This document shows, in pieces, positions 1 through 7,169 of a stretch of DNA of 33,730 nt. The position numbers and the translations under genes are program-made. The notes below the pieces were generated by a model. It did not search any database. It saw nothing but the letters and a program-made list of their open reading frames with translations, and was not told the origin of the DNA. Source of the stretch: an uncultured Prevotella sp. (GTDB taxonomy: Bacteria; Bacteroidota; Bacteroidia; Bacteroidales; Bacteroidaceae); contig CAJOFA010000025.1 in assembly GCA_905233985.1 (NCBI GenBank), forward strand, positions 1 through 33,730. Reading direction: 5' to 3'. The first letter of the stretch is position 1, and every line of letters starts with the position of its first letter.

Positions 1-22
1 GGCCTTTTCCTCCTTCTGACAA

Positions 23-30
23 CAAAGGTA
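23..30 (-). promoter_or_regulatory. Leftward -7 box for a gene beyond the left edge
   Basis: On the minus strand this reads TACCTTTG, matching the Bacteroidota sigma-ABfr -7 consensus TAnnTTTG. It is followed, still on the minus strand, by a purine-rich AGAAGGAGG stretch at about 11-19, so a leftward gene probably starts just outside the window. No clear TTTG at the -33 position was found. Confidence 0.45.
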
Positions 31-81
31 GGGAATTGGCCGGGATTAAGCAAATTCTTCACCGATATTCTATATCGAGTG

Positions 82-89
82 CAAAGTTA
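82..89 (-). promoter_or_regulatory. Second leftward -7 box
   Basis: The minus strand reads TAACTTTG followed by C, a good TAnnTTTG match about 60 bp upstream of the box at 23-30. It overlaps the stop codon of a tiny minus-strand reading frame (155 down to 87). It could be an alternative promoter for the gene off the left edge. Confidence 0.4.
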
Positions 90-200
90 GAGTCCCGTGA
101 TCTTCTCCAGGCCCTTCAGTCTTTTTCCCTCCGGTACTTCGCTTGGAGTTCGCATTTACAAAGCTGCAACCTTCTTCAGTTCATTCTTGTGTATGTTCAT
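87..200 (-). other. Two tiny abutting in-frame minus-strand ORFs; peptide or structured leader
   Basis: On the minus strand an ATG at 198-200 opens 14 codons ending in TAA at 156-158, and the next codon is an ATG (153-155) opening 22 codons that end at 87-89. Both are in the same frame, so this could be one short coding sequence cut by a single in-frame stop, or a structured leader or small RNA that happens to be open. The stretch is richer in G and C than the DNA right of 200. I do not recognise the product and no clear promoter is visible upstream. The plus-strand reading frame over this stretch has no support. Confidence 0.2.
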
Positions 201-247
201 TTAACAAAAAATAAACATAAAAATGATGAAATAAGGAATTAATGTCG

Positions 248-255
248 TAACTTTG
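248..255 (+). promoter_or_regulatory. Predicted -7 box upstream of the frameshifted membrane gene
   Basis: TAACTTTG followed by C fits TAnnTTTG. Transcription would start near 262, about 90 nt before the ATG at 349. The -33 region shows no good TTTG. Confidence 0.45.
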
Positions 256-277
256 CAGACGATAATTAGAAACTTAA

Positions 278-349
278 AACAATCATATAAAAGAACTTCC
301 AGAAGGAAAATACAAAGTAAAAGATGGAGAAATTGTAAGAGACGAATAA
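278..349 (+). other. Short coding remnant before the membrane gene
   Basis: The frame ending in TAA at 347-349 encodes a hydrophilic, coding-like tail (LPEGKYKV, then DGEIVRDE) and its stop overlaps the next start as TAATG, an arrangement typical of translational coupling. There is no ATG before an upstream in-frame stop at 275-277, so it is either the 3' end of a lost gene or a micro-ORF with a non-ATG start. It does not resemble a protein I can name. Confidence 0.25.
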
Positions 350-898
350 TGAAAAAAATATTATTATCTATTATATTGATAGTTGTTTCTATCATTCACG
401 TGCATCTTAGCTGTTTTATCGTAGGGAATGTTATAAATCCTGCCTTATGGGTTGCCCTTTGTGTTAGTAGTTCTAATATGTCGGAAGTAAATGCAATGAC
501 GGTTTATGCAATAATTGTTATGGGCATCCATTGTTTTGTTACAGTATTAATAGCTTGGAATCTTCCAAAATGGAAAAAACTGATAATATGGTTTGTATCC
601 TACTTTGTTTGTATTTATCCACTTTTGTTTTTTTGCAATCACATTCATTTGGACGATTAATTATTTCTCAGTGATATATGATGAAATATATGGTTATTCT
701 AACGCATTAGAATTAGTCCTTATATTCTCTTTATCTCAGATTATTTACATTGTAATATCTTTCATCATATTGGGTACATGTAATATTTTTCATTATAACT
801 CTCAATTAAGCCAATTTGATAATTGGTTTTTAAAAGTAACAAAAATAAAAGAATTAAAGAATATGTTCTCTTCATGGAAACGGAGGCTTTTGACCTGA
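349..898 (+). pseudogene. Four-TM membrane protein broken by a frameshift in a T7 run
   Basis: The first frame (349-660) starts MKKILLSIILIVVSIIH and has three hydrophobic segments, near residues 4-27, 47-68 and 75-95. It stops 26 bp after a run of seven T at 628-634. The second frame, open to 898, takes over with hydrophobic sequence and a fourth segment (LVLIFSLSQIIYIVISFIIL) and a basic tail. Removing one T joins them into a single protein of about 182 residues with the last segments intact, so this is best read as one gene with an extra T. It could be a real mutation, a phase-variable tract, programmed slippage or an assembly error. The start at 349 is preferred over the upstream TTG because the preceding 32 codons are highly basic and non-hydrophobic. 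The family is unknown. Base composition is clearly more AT-rich than the genes to the right. Confidence 0.6.
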
Positions 899-934
899 GT
901 GCACAGCGGAACCTGTTGAGTGCACAGCGAAACC
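896..934 (+). repeat. 18-bp direct repeat, two copies
   Basis: TGAGTGCACAGCGGAACC at 896-913 is repeated with one mismatch at 917-934, a 21-bp period. The first copy begins at the stop codon of the frameshifted membrane gene, so the gene's 3' end may have been created or trimmed by this repeat. Confidence 0.7.
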
Positions 935-1026
935 GACCCTATTGCGAGCACACGAGGCTGTCCTGCTGAGAGGTTACAATTGAGGAGAAAGATGTCTGTT
1001 TTGAAGGAAAAAGCAGGCTCGAAAGT

Positions 1027-1130
1027 AAACGATGTCTGTTTGAGGTTGAAACGATAATCGTTTAGGGGGGTAAACGATTATCGTTTGCTGAGTAATCGAA
1101 CTTTGTTTGCAAGTGAAACGAACATCGTTT
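1027..1130. repeat. Phased array of five 15-bp palindromic motifs
   Basis: Motif copies lie at 1027-1041, 1049-1063, 1072-1086, 1094-1108 and 1116-1130, spaced 22, 23, 22 and 22 bp. Copies 2 and 3 are perfect odd palindromes (AAACGATAATCGTTT and AAACGATTATCGTTT). The others are diverged (AAACGATGTCTGTTT, AATCGAACTTTGTTT, AAACGAACATCGTTT). A weaker related copy is near 988-1002, and a CGGCTGCCG palindrome follows at 1157-1165. Spacing of about two helical turns puts the motifs on one face of DNA. The whole gap 899-1274 holds no supported gene. It ends in the promoter of the next gene, so the array could be an operator, or a dispersed intergenic repeat. Confidence 0.75.
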
Positions 1131-1239
1131 GCAACGCAAAAAGGCATTAAATGAAACGGCTGCCGCGATATTGATAAATTTCTTACGTCCAAGAATGCAA
1201 ATTTATTTGTATTCTCTTCGCTGAATCGAAATTTTACAC

Positions 1240-1247
1240 TATCTTTG
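1240..1247 (+). promoter_or_regulatory. -7 box of the secreted protein gene at 1275
   Basis: TATCTTTG followed by C matches TAnnTTTG and lies 27 bp before the ATG at 1275, giving a leader of about 20 nt. The palindrome array ends about 110 bp upstream. Confidence 0.6.
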
Positions 1248-1274
1248 CAGTAACATCAAACATAAAACATAAAA

Positions 1275-1907
1275 ATGAGTAATATGAAACGTTTTTCTCT
1301 TGGTGCTGCATCGGCACTGGTTGTAGTGATTTTCATGCTGTTATCAATTACGCCGGCTGTGGCACAGCAACGCGTAGGAACGATTAAAAAGCCAGCGGCT
1401 CCCACGCCTATGGAACAGAAGGAGCGTACCATTCAGGACCTGCTCTTTTTCCCCTTCTCGTGCATCGAAGCCAACATGTCAACGCAGGAATCGGCTTGGC
1501 AGGAAGTAAAGAACACCTTTGGCACCTGCGAAAACATTAACGGCAGCCCGGGCCTACATGCCAACGGCAGCTTTGATTTCAGCTATCGTGGCAGAACCAT
1601 TGCCATTTGTTTCTACAACTGGATGGATGACAAGACCTGGTACGACTTCTTCTTCCAAGAAAAGAAGGATGCTGAGCAATTCTACAACGACATGGTCAAG
1701 GACGTTCGAGCTGCAGGCATTCCGCTCACCAAAGACAAATTATATGGCGGCATGTCTAACCGCAAGAAACCTGTTTCCATTTTCAAATGGGTGAGTGTCG
1801 AAGCGCCTGTCAAGGTCAAAGAGGCCAGCCCGTCGAACATCGAACCTGCTGATGTCGTCGGCATGTATAAAGTGGAATTGAGCGTCTATAAAAAGAAGCG
1901 TAAATAG
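1275..1907 (+). CDS. Secreted hypothetical protein
   Basis: This 210-residue protein has a signal peptide: a short basic N-terminus, a hydrophobic core around residues 10-25, and a likely cleavage after PAVA before QQ. The mature part is rich in charged and aromatic residues (for example a FYNWMDD segment and repeated Phe) and ends in a very basic tail, KKKRK. I see no catalytic motif and no lipobox, so export to the periplasm or beyond is all that can be said. A second ATG three codons in (MKRF) is an equally plausible start. The gene converges on rnfA with a single base between the two stop codons, leaving no room for a separate terminator. A Bacteroidota -7 box lies just upstream. The family was not recognised. 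Confidence 0.75.
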   Translation: MSNMKRFSLGAASALVVVIFMLLSITPAVAQQRVGTIKKPAAPTPMEQKERTIQDLLFFPFSCIEANMSTQESAWQEVKNTFGTCENINGSPGLHANGSFDFSYRGRTIAICFYNWMDDKTWYDFFFQEKKDAEQFYNDMVKDVRAAGIPLTKDKLYGGMSNRKKPVSIFKWVSVEAPVKVKEASPSNIEPADVVGMYKVELSVYKKKRK

Positions 1908-1908
1908 C

Positions 1909-2508
1909 CTAAAGGCCGAACAGCATGCGGAGGCCGCCGTCAACGCCCGAGAAGCCCATGAAGGCCAGCGAGAGCAAACCGGCTGCCACGAGGACGATGG
2001 CTGTGCCGCGCATTCCCTTGGGGATGTCCGACATCTCCATCTGCTCACGCATACCGGCAAAGACCGTCAGCGCCAAGCCGAAGCCAACGGCCGTAGAGAG
2101 CGCATAGACGATGCTCTGCAAGAGGTTGAAGTCCTTCTGTATGACCAGGATAGCAACACCCAGCACGGCACAGTTGGTGGTAATCAGCGGCAGGAAGATG
2201 CCCAGAGCCTGATAGAGCGCCGGCGACACCTTCTTCAGGATAATCTCCACCATCTGCACCAAGGCGGCGATGACGAGGATGAAGGCAATGGTCTGCAGAT
2301 ACTGCAGGCCGAACTGGTCAAGCACAAACTTCTGTACCAAATAGGTGACGATGGTTGCCAGCGTCAGCACGAAGGCCACAGCAGCCGACATACCCAAGGA
2401 GGTGTTTACCTTCTTCGACACGCCGAGGAACGGACAAATGCCGAGGAACTGCGACAGGATGATATTGTTGACGAATATCGCGCTGATGAATATTAAGAGA
2501 TATTCCAT
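1909..2508 (-). CDS. rnfA: Rnf complex membrane subunit A
   Basis: A 199-residue, six-helix integral membrane protein matching RnfA (about 190-200 residues in the family). RnfA and RnfE are homologous subunits with inverted topology that sit in the core of the Rnf complex, which moves electrons from reduced ferredoxin to NAD+ while pumping Na+ or H+. Seen here: the N-terminal NNIILSQFLGICPFLGVSK region, with the conserved Cys that in the family contributes to a [2Fe-2S] site shared with RnfE, and a matching TTNCAVLGVAI segment mid-protein. It is the last gene of the leftward rseC-rnfBCDGEA operon, 46 bp after rnfE. That gap is filled by 8-bp repeats. The start ATG at 2506-2508 is the only reasonable one. 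Confidence 0.96.
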   Translation of the reverse strand: MEYLLIFISAIFVNNIILSQFLGICPFLGVSKKVNTSLGMSAAVAFVLTLATIVTYLVQKFVLDQFGLQYLQTIAFILVIAALVQMVEIILKKVSPALYQALGIFLPLITTNCAVLGVAILVIQKDFNLLQSIVYALSTAVGFGLALTVFAGMREQMEMSDIPKGMRGTAIVLVAAGLLSLAFMGFSGVDGGLRMLFGL

Positions 2509-2514
2509 TGTTTT

Positions 2515-2554
2515 TGTTATTTCGTTATATCGTTATTACGTTATATCGTTGTCT
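2515..2554. repeat. Five 8-bp repeat units in the rnfE-rnfA gap
   Basis: Units TGTTATTT, CGTTATAT, CGTTATTA, CGTTATAT and CGTTGTCT run head to tail with no spacer and fill nearly the whole gap between rnfE and rnfA. It belongs to the set of 7-9 bp period repeats found at most gene junctions of this window. Confidence 0.8.
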
Positions 2555-3139
2555 TTAGTTGCTGCGCAGCTTATTCATTATTGCCACGAGGAAGCCGAGG
2601 GTGATGAACGCGCCCGGAGGCAGCACGAAGAGCAGGATGTTATAGTCCTCGGGCACCAGCGTGTAGCCGAAGATGCTTCCAGCTCCGAACACCTCACGAC
2701 AGATACCGAGCAGCGTCAGGCCGAGCGTAAAGCCCAAGCCGATGCCGATGCCGTCGAACAGCGATGCCAGAGGTGAGTTCTTGGCAGCAAAAGCCTCAGC
2801 ACGACCGAGAATCACACAGTTGACCACGATGAGGGGAATGAAGAGGCCTAACGAGGCGTCGATGTCGGGCAGATAGGCCTTGATGAACATCTGAAGAATG
2901 GTAACGAAGGCGGCAATCACCACGATGAACACGGGGATGCGCACCTTGTCGGGCGTCACATTCTTCAAACACGAGATGACCACATTGGTACAGATGAGCA
3001 CGGCCATCGTTGCCAAACCCATCGACAGGCCGTTCATGGCCGACGTGGTGGTCGCCAGCGTGGGACACATGCCAAGCATCAGGACGAACGTGGGGTTCTC
3101 CTTGACAATGCCGTTCTTGATGATATTGATGTAGTTCAT
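2555..3139 (-). CDS. rnfE: Rnf complex membrane subunit E
   Basis: A 194-residue integral membrane protein of the RnfE/NqrD family, partner of RnfA in the membrane core of the ferredoxin:NAD+ oxidoreductase. The N-terminal stretch ENPTFVLMLGMCPTLATTTS and the mid-protein VVNCVILGRAEAFA are family signatures. Their two Cys are the counterparts of those in RnfA that hold the intramembrane Fe-S centre in the described complexes. About six hydrophobic segments are visible. The start overlaps the stop of rnfG by 4 bp (ATGA arrangement), pointing to translational coupling. The C-terminus ends MNKLRSN. Nothing looks damaged. Confidence 0.95.
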   Translation of the reverse strand: MNYINIIKNGIVKENPTFVLMLGMCPTLATTTSAMNGLSMGLATMAVLICTNVVISCLKNVTPDKVRIPVFIVVIAAFVTILQMFIKAYLPDIDASLGLFIPLIVVNCVILGRAEAFAAKNSPLASLFDGIGIGLGFTLGLTLLGICREVFGAGSIFGYTLVPEDYNILLFVLPPGAFITLGFLVAIMNKLRSN

Positions 3140-3780
3140 TTCTTTCCCTCCTTTCCTTTTTGACTGGCACCTGTATGAGTATCAACAGGCTTTACCTTAT
3201 AGGCCTTGTATGCATTATTGACAGCTAACAGGAAGGCTCTGGTCGTAATGGTCGATGCGGTAATGGCATCAATATCGCCCACGCCTCCTTTTACGGGTTT
3301 TACGTCAAGAGGTTTCTCACCAGGGTTCTTGCCGATGATGCTGCCCTTGGCGTTATCCTTCTGGAACCATTTGTCGGCCTTCGCGCCGAGTCCCGGAGTC
3401 TCTGCCGTCTCTAAGATGGTATAGCCGAGAATATTGCCCTTGGGGTCGAAGCCCACCAGCACCTTCAGGTCGCCGCCGAAACCGTCTGTGGTACTCTCGA
3501 CAGCAGCACCGAGGTCGTTGCCCTGCTGGTCCTGCGTCAGATAGATGATAAAGGTGTATTCCCTGCCCCTATCGCGCTGCTTCGTGGTGTCGGTCTTGAC
3601 AACCTTCACCTGGTCGTTCATCATGACGGTCTTGATGCCGTCGTTGAGTGTCTTCTGCTTCTGCGCGTTGATGGGCTCTTCTGTCAGGTGGTTCACATAA
3701 GCGAGGACACCACCCATGATGACGGCCACACCTGTGAGCACAAGCACCATATTGAGTAAAGATGATTCTAATTTCTTCAT
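3136..3780 (-). CDS. rnfG: Rnf complex FMN subunit G
   Basis: A 214-residue RnfG: one N-terminal membrane anchor (residues about 8-28), then a periplasmic FMN-binding domain. FMN is joined covalently to a Thr in a motif usually written S/T-G-A-T. Here the site reads DAITASTITTRAF, with the likely FMN Thr at residue 177, so Gly-Ala is replaced by Ala-Ser just before the acceptor Thr. The rest of the domain is typical (TDGFGGDLKVLVGFD, ETAETPGLGAK). The C-terminus is a Lys-rich tail. It is 15 bp downstream of rnfD and overlaps rnfE by 4 bp. The motif variant should still allow flavin transfer because the Thr is kept, but that is inference. Confidence 0.94.
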   Translation of the reverse strand: MKKLESSLLNMVLVLTGVAVIMGGVLAYVNHLTEEPINAQKQKTLNDGIKTVMMNDQVKVVKTDTTKQRDRGREYTFIIYLTQDQQGNDLGAAVESTTDGFGGDLKVLVGFDPKGNILGYTILETAETPGLGAKADKWFQKDNAKGSIIGKNPGEKPLDVKPVKGGVGDIDAITASTITTRAFLLAVNNAYKAYKVKPVDTHTGASQKGKEGKK

Positions 3781-3795
3781 CGTCCGTCCCCTCCC

Positions 3796-4803
3796 CTATT
3801 TCTTTTCCGGCTCTTCACCGAAGCGCTCGGGTTTGATATAATAATTGATTAACGGCGTAAACGCGTTCATGATGAGAATGGCGAACGACATACCCTCGGG
3901 ATAGCTGCCCCTGTTACGGATGAGCAGCGTCAGCACACCAATGAAAATGCCATAGATGATTTGTCCCTTCGGCGTCATGGGCGACGTCACGTAATCGGTA
4001 GCCATGAAGATGGCACCCAGCATGAGACCGCCGCTCATGATGACCGTCAGCGGGTCAGCATAGGCAGGATTAACCAAATGGAACAGTCCTGAGAACACAA
4101 AGACGGTACCGATAATTGAGACGGGAATGTGCCACGTGATAATCTTCTTCCACAGCATATAAGCCAAGCCGAGCAACAGGGCCAGAGCACAAATCTCTCC
4201 TATCGACCCGGCTCCTTCTGCATAACCGTTACCCAAGAATACAGACAAGGCGTCGGGCACCTTCGCCAACTCTTTATAATTGTCGTTCTTGATGGCTTCC
4301 TTCATATAATATAAAGGAGTGGCGCCCGTCTGCGCATCCAGATAGCCGCTAAGCCCAAGCTGTCCTAACTTCGGCCAACTGGTCATCTGTGCGGGGAACG
4401 ACACCAACAGGAAGCAACGGCCTACCAATGCGGGATTAAAAATGTTCTGTCCCAATCCGCCGAAAGTCATCTTACCCACGCCAATGGCAACCAATGCGCC
4501 AATGAGGATGATCCAGACGGGAAGGTTCGACGGCAGGTTAAAGCCCAGCAACAGACCTGTCAGCGCTGCAGAACCATCGAGAATGGTGTTCTGCCGACGA
4601 CCGAGGATGAACTTATTGATGACCCACTCAAAGAAGACGCAGGCCGCAACGCTCGTCCCACACACAATGGCCGAACCAATGCCGAAAAACCAGAACGAAA
4701 CAAGCAGCGCCGGCATCAGAGCGATGATGACGCCATACATGTTACGCTCGACGGTATCGGTACCGTGTGCGTGAGGCGAAAGTGAAACAATTAGTTTACC
4801 CAT
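3796..4803 (-). CDS. rnfD: Rnf complex membrane subunit D
   Basis: A 335-residue, multi-helix RnfD/NqrB-type subunit that carries covalently bound FMN. The family motif S/T-G-A-T appears as DAQTGATPL, with the acceptor Thr at about residue 162. Other signatures are LSPHAHG near the N-terminus, LDGSAALTGLLLGFNLP and GGLGQNIFNPALVGR. The start is taken at the ATG of MGKLIVSLSPH (4801-4803). An upstream in-frame TTG would add eight residues taken from the repeat-filled gap and is unlikely. It lies 55 bp after rnfC, the gap holding a 7-bp period AT-rich repeat, and 15 bp before rnfG. Confidence 0.95.
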   Translation of the reverse strand: MGKLIVSLSPHAHGTDTVERNMYGVIIALMPALLVSFWFFGIGSAIVCGTSVAACVFFEWVINKFILGRRQNTILDGSAALTGLLLGFNLPSNLPVWIILIGALVAIGVGKMTFGGLGQNIFNPALVGRCFLLVSFPAQMTSWPKLGQLGLSGYLDAQTGATPLYYMKEAIKNDNYKELAKVPDALSVFLGNGYAEGAGSIGEICALALLLGLAYMLWKKIITWHIPVSIIGTVFVFSGLFHLVNPAYADPLTVIMSGGLMLGAIFMATDYVTSPMTPKGQIIYGIFIGVLTLLIRNRGSYPEGMSFAILIMNAFTPLINYYIKPERFGEEPEKK

Positions 4804-4809
4804 TATTGA

Positions 4810-4838
4810 GAATTTACAATTTGACAATTTACAATTTA
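4810..4838. repeat. Heptad repeat in the rnfC-rnfD gap
   Basis: Units GAATTTA, CAATTTG, (A), CAATTTA, CAATTTA follow each other with a 7-bp period and one 8-bp step, directly upstream of the rnfD start. More degenerate heptads (CTATTTA, TTTATCA) continue to about 4852. Confidence 0.75.
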
Positions 4839-4858
4839 CTATTTATTTATCAATTGAG

Positions 4859-6235
4859 CTATTTCTTTTGGGCAGCGCGGCTGCGAATGATTCCCATGAC
4901 GGTGGCCTTGCCCTGACGGATGTTGTCGAGCAACGGACGATGGGCGGGACAAGTGAACTGGCACGAGCCGCACTCAATACAACTGACGATGTGATCATCT
5001 TCGGCACGTTCCCAGTTCTGCACAGCAGAGAGCTTGGCCAACAAGTAAGGCTCCAGCCCCATCGGACAGACACTAACGCACTTAGCACAGCGGATGCAGG
5101 GCTGCGGCTCCTTGCGACGTGCCTCGTCGCCGCTGATAATCGTGACGGAGTTGGTTCCCTTGCAGACAGGCACCTCAATAGATGTCAGCGCCTTACCCAT
5201 CATCGGACCGCCAGCCAGTAGTTTGTTATCACCTTCGGGCATACCGCCACAGGCATCTATCAAATCCTTCATCGGCGTTCCCATGCGAACCAGAAAATTG
5301 CCTGGCTTCTCCAGACGCTTGCCGGTCACCGTGGTGTAACGCTCAAAGAGCGGCTTGTGCTTCATGACTGCCTCATAGACGGCATAAGTCGTACCGACGT
5401 TCTGCACGATGGCACCCACATTGACGGGAATGGCTGGCGGAGCCGGCACCTGACGGCGTATCACGGCATCCACCAACTGCTTCTCACCACCCTGCGGGTA
5501 GCGTCGCTTCAAGGGGACTACCTCCACGTGGTATTCGGTTTTGCCGAATACTTCTTCGCACTTTTTGGTCAACAGCTCGATAGCTGCGGGCTTGTTGGTC
5601 TCAATGCCGATGTAACCCGTTGTTACCTTCGCGGCCTTCATCAGCAACTCCAAACCCACGAGTATCTCGTCGGCCTTCTCCATCATCAGCCGATAGTCGG
5701 CGGTGATGTAGGGCTCGCACTCAACGGCATTGATGATGACACACTCGGCTTTCGCCGTAGGCGGAGGCGTGAGCTTGATAAACGTGGGGAAGCCTGCACC
5801 ACCCATACCTGTAACACCAGCCACCTTGATACGCTCCACGATTTCCTCGGGCGTCAGTTCGGGGTGGTCTTTTACCAGTTCCAGCTTGTCGGAACGGTCA
5901 ATCGACTCTTCCCACTCGTCACCCTCTACATTAATCATAATAACGGGAGTGCGGTAGCCTGTGGCATCAATGGCTGTATCTATCTTGAACACCGTGCCGC
6001 TGACCGACGAATAGATCGGCGCCGACACAAAGCCGCCAGCTTCGGCAATCAACGTGCCTACTTTCACCTTGTCGCCTTTCTGGACAACGGGCTTGGCAGG
6101 TGCGCCGATATGCTGCGAGAGCGGGAAAATGGCCTGCTTCGGCAGAGCCGCCATTTGCGTGGGCACCTCATGCGTCAGCTTATTCTCTTCAGGGTGAATA
6201 CCACCGATACTGAATGTTTTTGCGTTGAATCTCAT
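4859..6235 (-). CDS. rnfC: Rnf complex NADH-side subunit C
   Basis: A 458-residue RnfC, the peripheral subunit thought to carry the NAD(H)/FMN site and pass electrons to or from the rest of the complex. Visible in order: an RnfC N-terminal barrel-like domain, the glycine-rich nucleotide motif TGMGGAGFPT (residues 142-151), an SLBB-type region, then two [4Fe-4S] ferredoxin motifs with Cys at 380, 383, 386, 390 and 419, 422, 425, 429. The length is normal for the short, non-repeat-extended RnfC of Bacteroidales. Its start overlaps the rnfB stop by 4 bp. The C-terminus ends basic, RSRAAQKK. All cluster ligands are intact. Confidence 0.96.
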   Translation of the reverse strand: MRFNAKTFSIGGIHPEENKLTHEVPTQMAALPKQAIFPLSQHIGAPAKPVVQKGDKVKVGTLIAEAGGFVSAPIYSSVSGTVFKIDTAIDATGYRTPVIMINVEGDEWEESIDRSDKLELVKDHPELTPEEIVERIKVAGVTGMGGAGFPTFIKLTPPPTAKAECVIINAVECEPYITADYRLMMEKADEILVGLELLMKAAKVTTGYIGIETNKPAAIELLTKKCEEVFGKTEYHVEVVPLKRRYPQGGEKQLVDAVIRRQVPAPPAIPVNVGAIVQNVGTTYAVYEAVMKHKPLFERYTTVTGKRLEKPGNFLVRMGTPMKDLIDACGGMPEGDNKLLAGGPMMGKALTSIEVPVCKGTNSVTIISGDEARRKEPQPCIRCAKCVSVCPMGLEPYLLAKLSAVQNWERAEDDHIVSCIECGSCQFTCPAHRPLLDNIRQGKATVMGIIRSRAAQKK

Positions 6236-7152
6236 GCTTGGGCCTCCTTTCCTGCTTTAGTGGGGTCTGTTTTTTTCCCGACGGTTGAACCGTCGGGCAC
6301 TTTGACGGCTTCGGGCTTCGGTTTCGGAGCGGGGAAGTTCAGAGCGTGGATAGCTCCTGTCGGGCATGCCTCCACGCACTTCCTGCAGAGCCGGCACTTG
6401 TTGAAGTCAATATAGGCCACGTTGTTCTCTACCGTGATAGCCTCGAACTTACATTCCTTCTGGCACTTGCCACAGCCGATGCAGGCAGCTTTACATGCTT
6501 TCATGGCTACGGGACCTTTGTCCTTGTTCACACAGCTAACAAAGATGCGACGGCTCTTCGGGCCTTTCTTGCGCAATTCGATAATATGGCGCGGGCAGAT
6601 CTTGACACAGGCGCCGCACGACGTGCACTTCTCCTCGTCAACCTCGGGAAGACCTGTTTCGGCATTGATGTGGATGGCATCGAACTGACAGGCTGCAGCA
6701 CAGTCGCCACAGCCGAGACAGCCGAATCCACATGCCGTCTCACCGGCTCCGCAGCTGTTCATGGCTGCACAAGTACGAAGGCCACTATATTCGGAGATAC
6801 GCGGACGCAGCGCACAGGTGCCATTACATCTGACGACTGCCACCATCGGCTCGCTGTTAGCGATGGCCATACCCAACAGGTCAGCCACCTGCGACATCAC
6901 TTCCTGCCCACCAACGGGACACTTCAAGCCGTCAATACTCCCGGCGTCAGCGCCCTTGACCAGCGCATCAGCCAAGGCACCGCAACCGGCAAAACCGCAA
7001 CCGCCACAGTTGGCACCAGGCAGCACGGCTGTCACCTGCGCAATACGCGGGTCCTCATAGACAGCAAATTTCTTGGAGCAGACATACAGCACCAAAGCGG
7101 CAATCAGTCCGATGCCACCCAATACTGCTACTGCAATCAAAATAAAATCCAT
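6232..7152 (-). CDS. rnfB: Rnf complex iron-sulfur subunit B
   Basis: A 306-residue RnfB, the ferredoxin-docking subunit. One N-terminal membrane helix (residues 3-25) is followed by the four-Cys cluster domain (Cys 49, 52, 57, 78) and then four ferredoxin-type [4Fe-4S] motifs: Cys 145/148/151/155, 176/179/182/186, 224/227/230/234 and 253/256/259/263. The C-terminal tail after residue 275 is low-complexity (PKPKPEAVK) and contains a perfect 21-bp DNA palindrome in frame, coding for PDGSTVG. The tail is not conserved in the family as I know it, so the insert is probably harmless. rnfB follows rseC by 17 bp and overlaps rnfC by 4 bp. Confidence 0.96.
   Translation of the reverse strand: MDFILIAVAVLGGIGLIAALVLYVCSKKFAVYEDPRIAQVTAVLPGANCGGCGFAGCGALADALVKGADAGSIDGLKCPVGGQEVMSQVADLLGMAIANSEPMVAVVRCNGTCALRPRISEYSGLRTCAAMNSCGAGETACGFGCLGCGDCAAACQFDAIHINAETGLPEVDEEKCTSCGACVKICPRHIIELRKKGPKSRRIFVSCVNKDKGPVAMKACKAACIGCGKCQKECKFEAITVENNVAYIDFNKCRLCRKCVEACPTGAIHALNFPAPKPKPEAVKVPDGSTVGKKTDPTKAGKEAQA
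6277..6297. repeat. Perfect 21-bp palindrome inside rnfB
   Basis: CCCGACGGTT-G-AACCGTCGGG: ten-bp arms around one base, lying in frame in the disposable C-terminal tail of rnfB. A T7 run sits at 6270-6276 on its left. For rnfB transcription the stem is followed by A residues, so it is not a terminator of the operon. Confidence 0.8.
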
Positions 7153-7169
7153 AAATCAACTATTCTTTT

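Noticed and set aside
36..242. 68-codon plus-strand ORF near the left edge
   Set aside because: No promoter, start context or recognisable sequence; the stretch has better support as leftward leader or promoter DNA.
6270..6297. Rho-independent terminator in rnfB
   Set aside because: The T run is on the wrong side for rnfB transcription and the stem lies inside coding DNA of an operon.
5357..6415. 352-codon plus-strand ORF
   Set aside because: Antisense to rnfC and rnfB, which carry intact cluster motifs.
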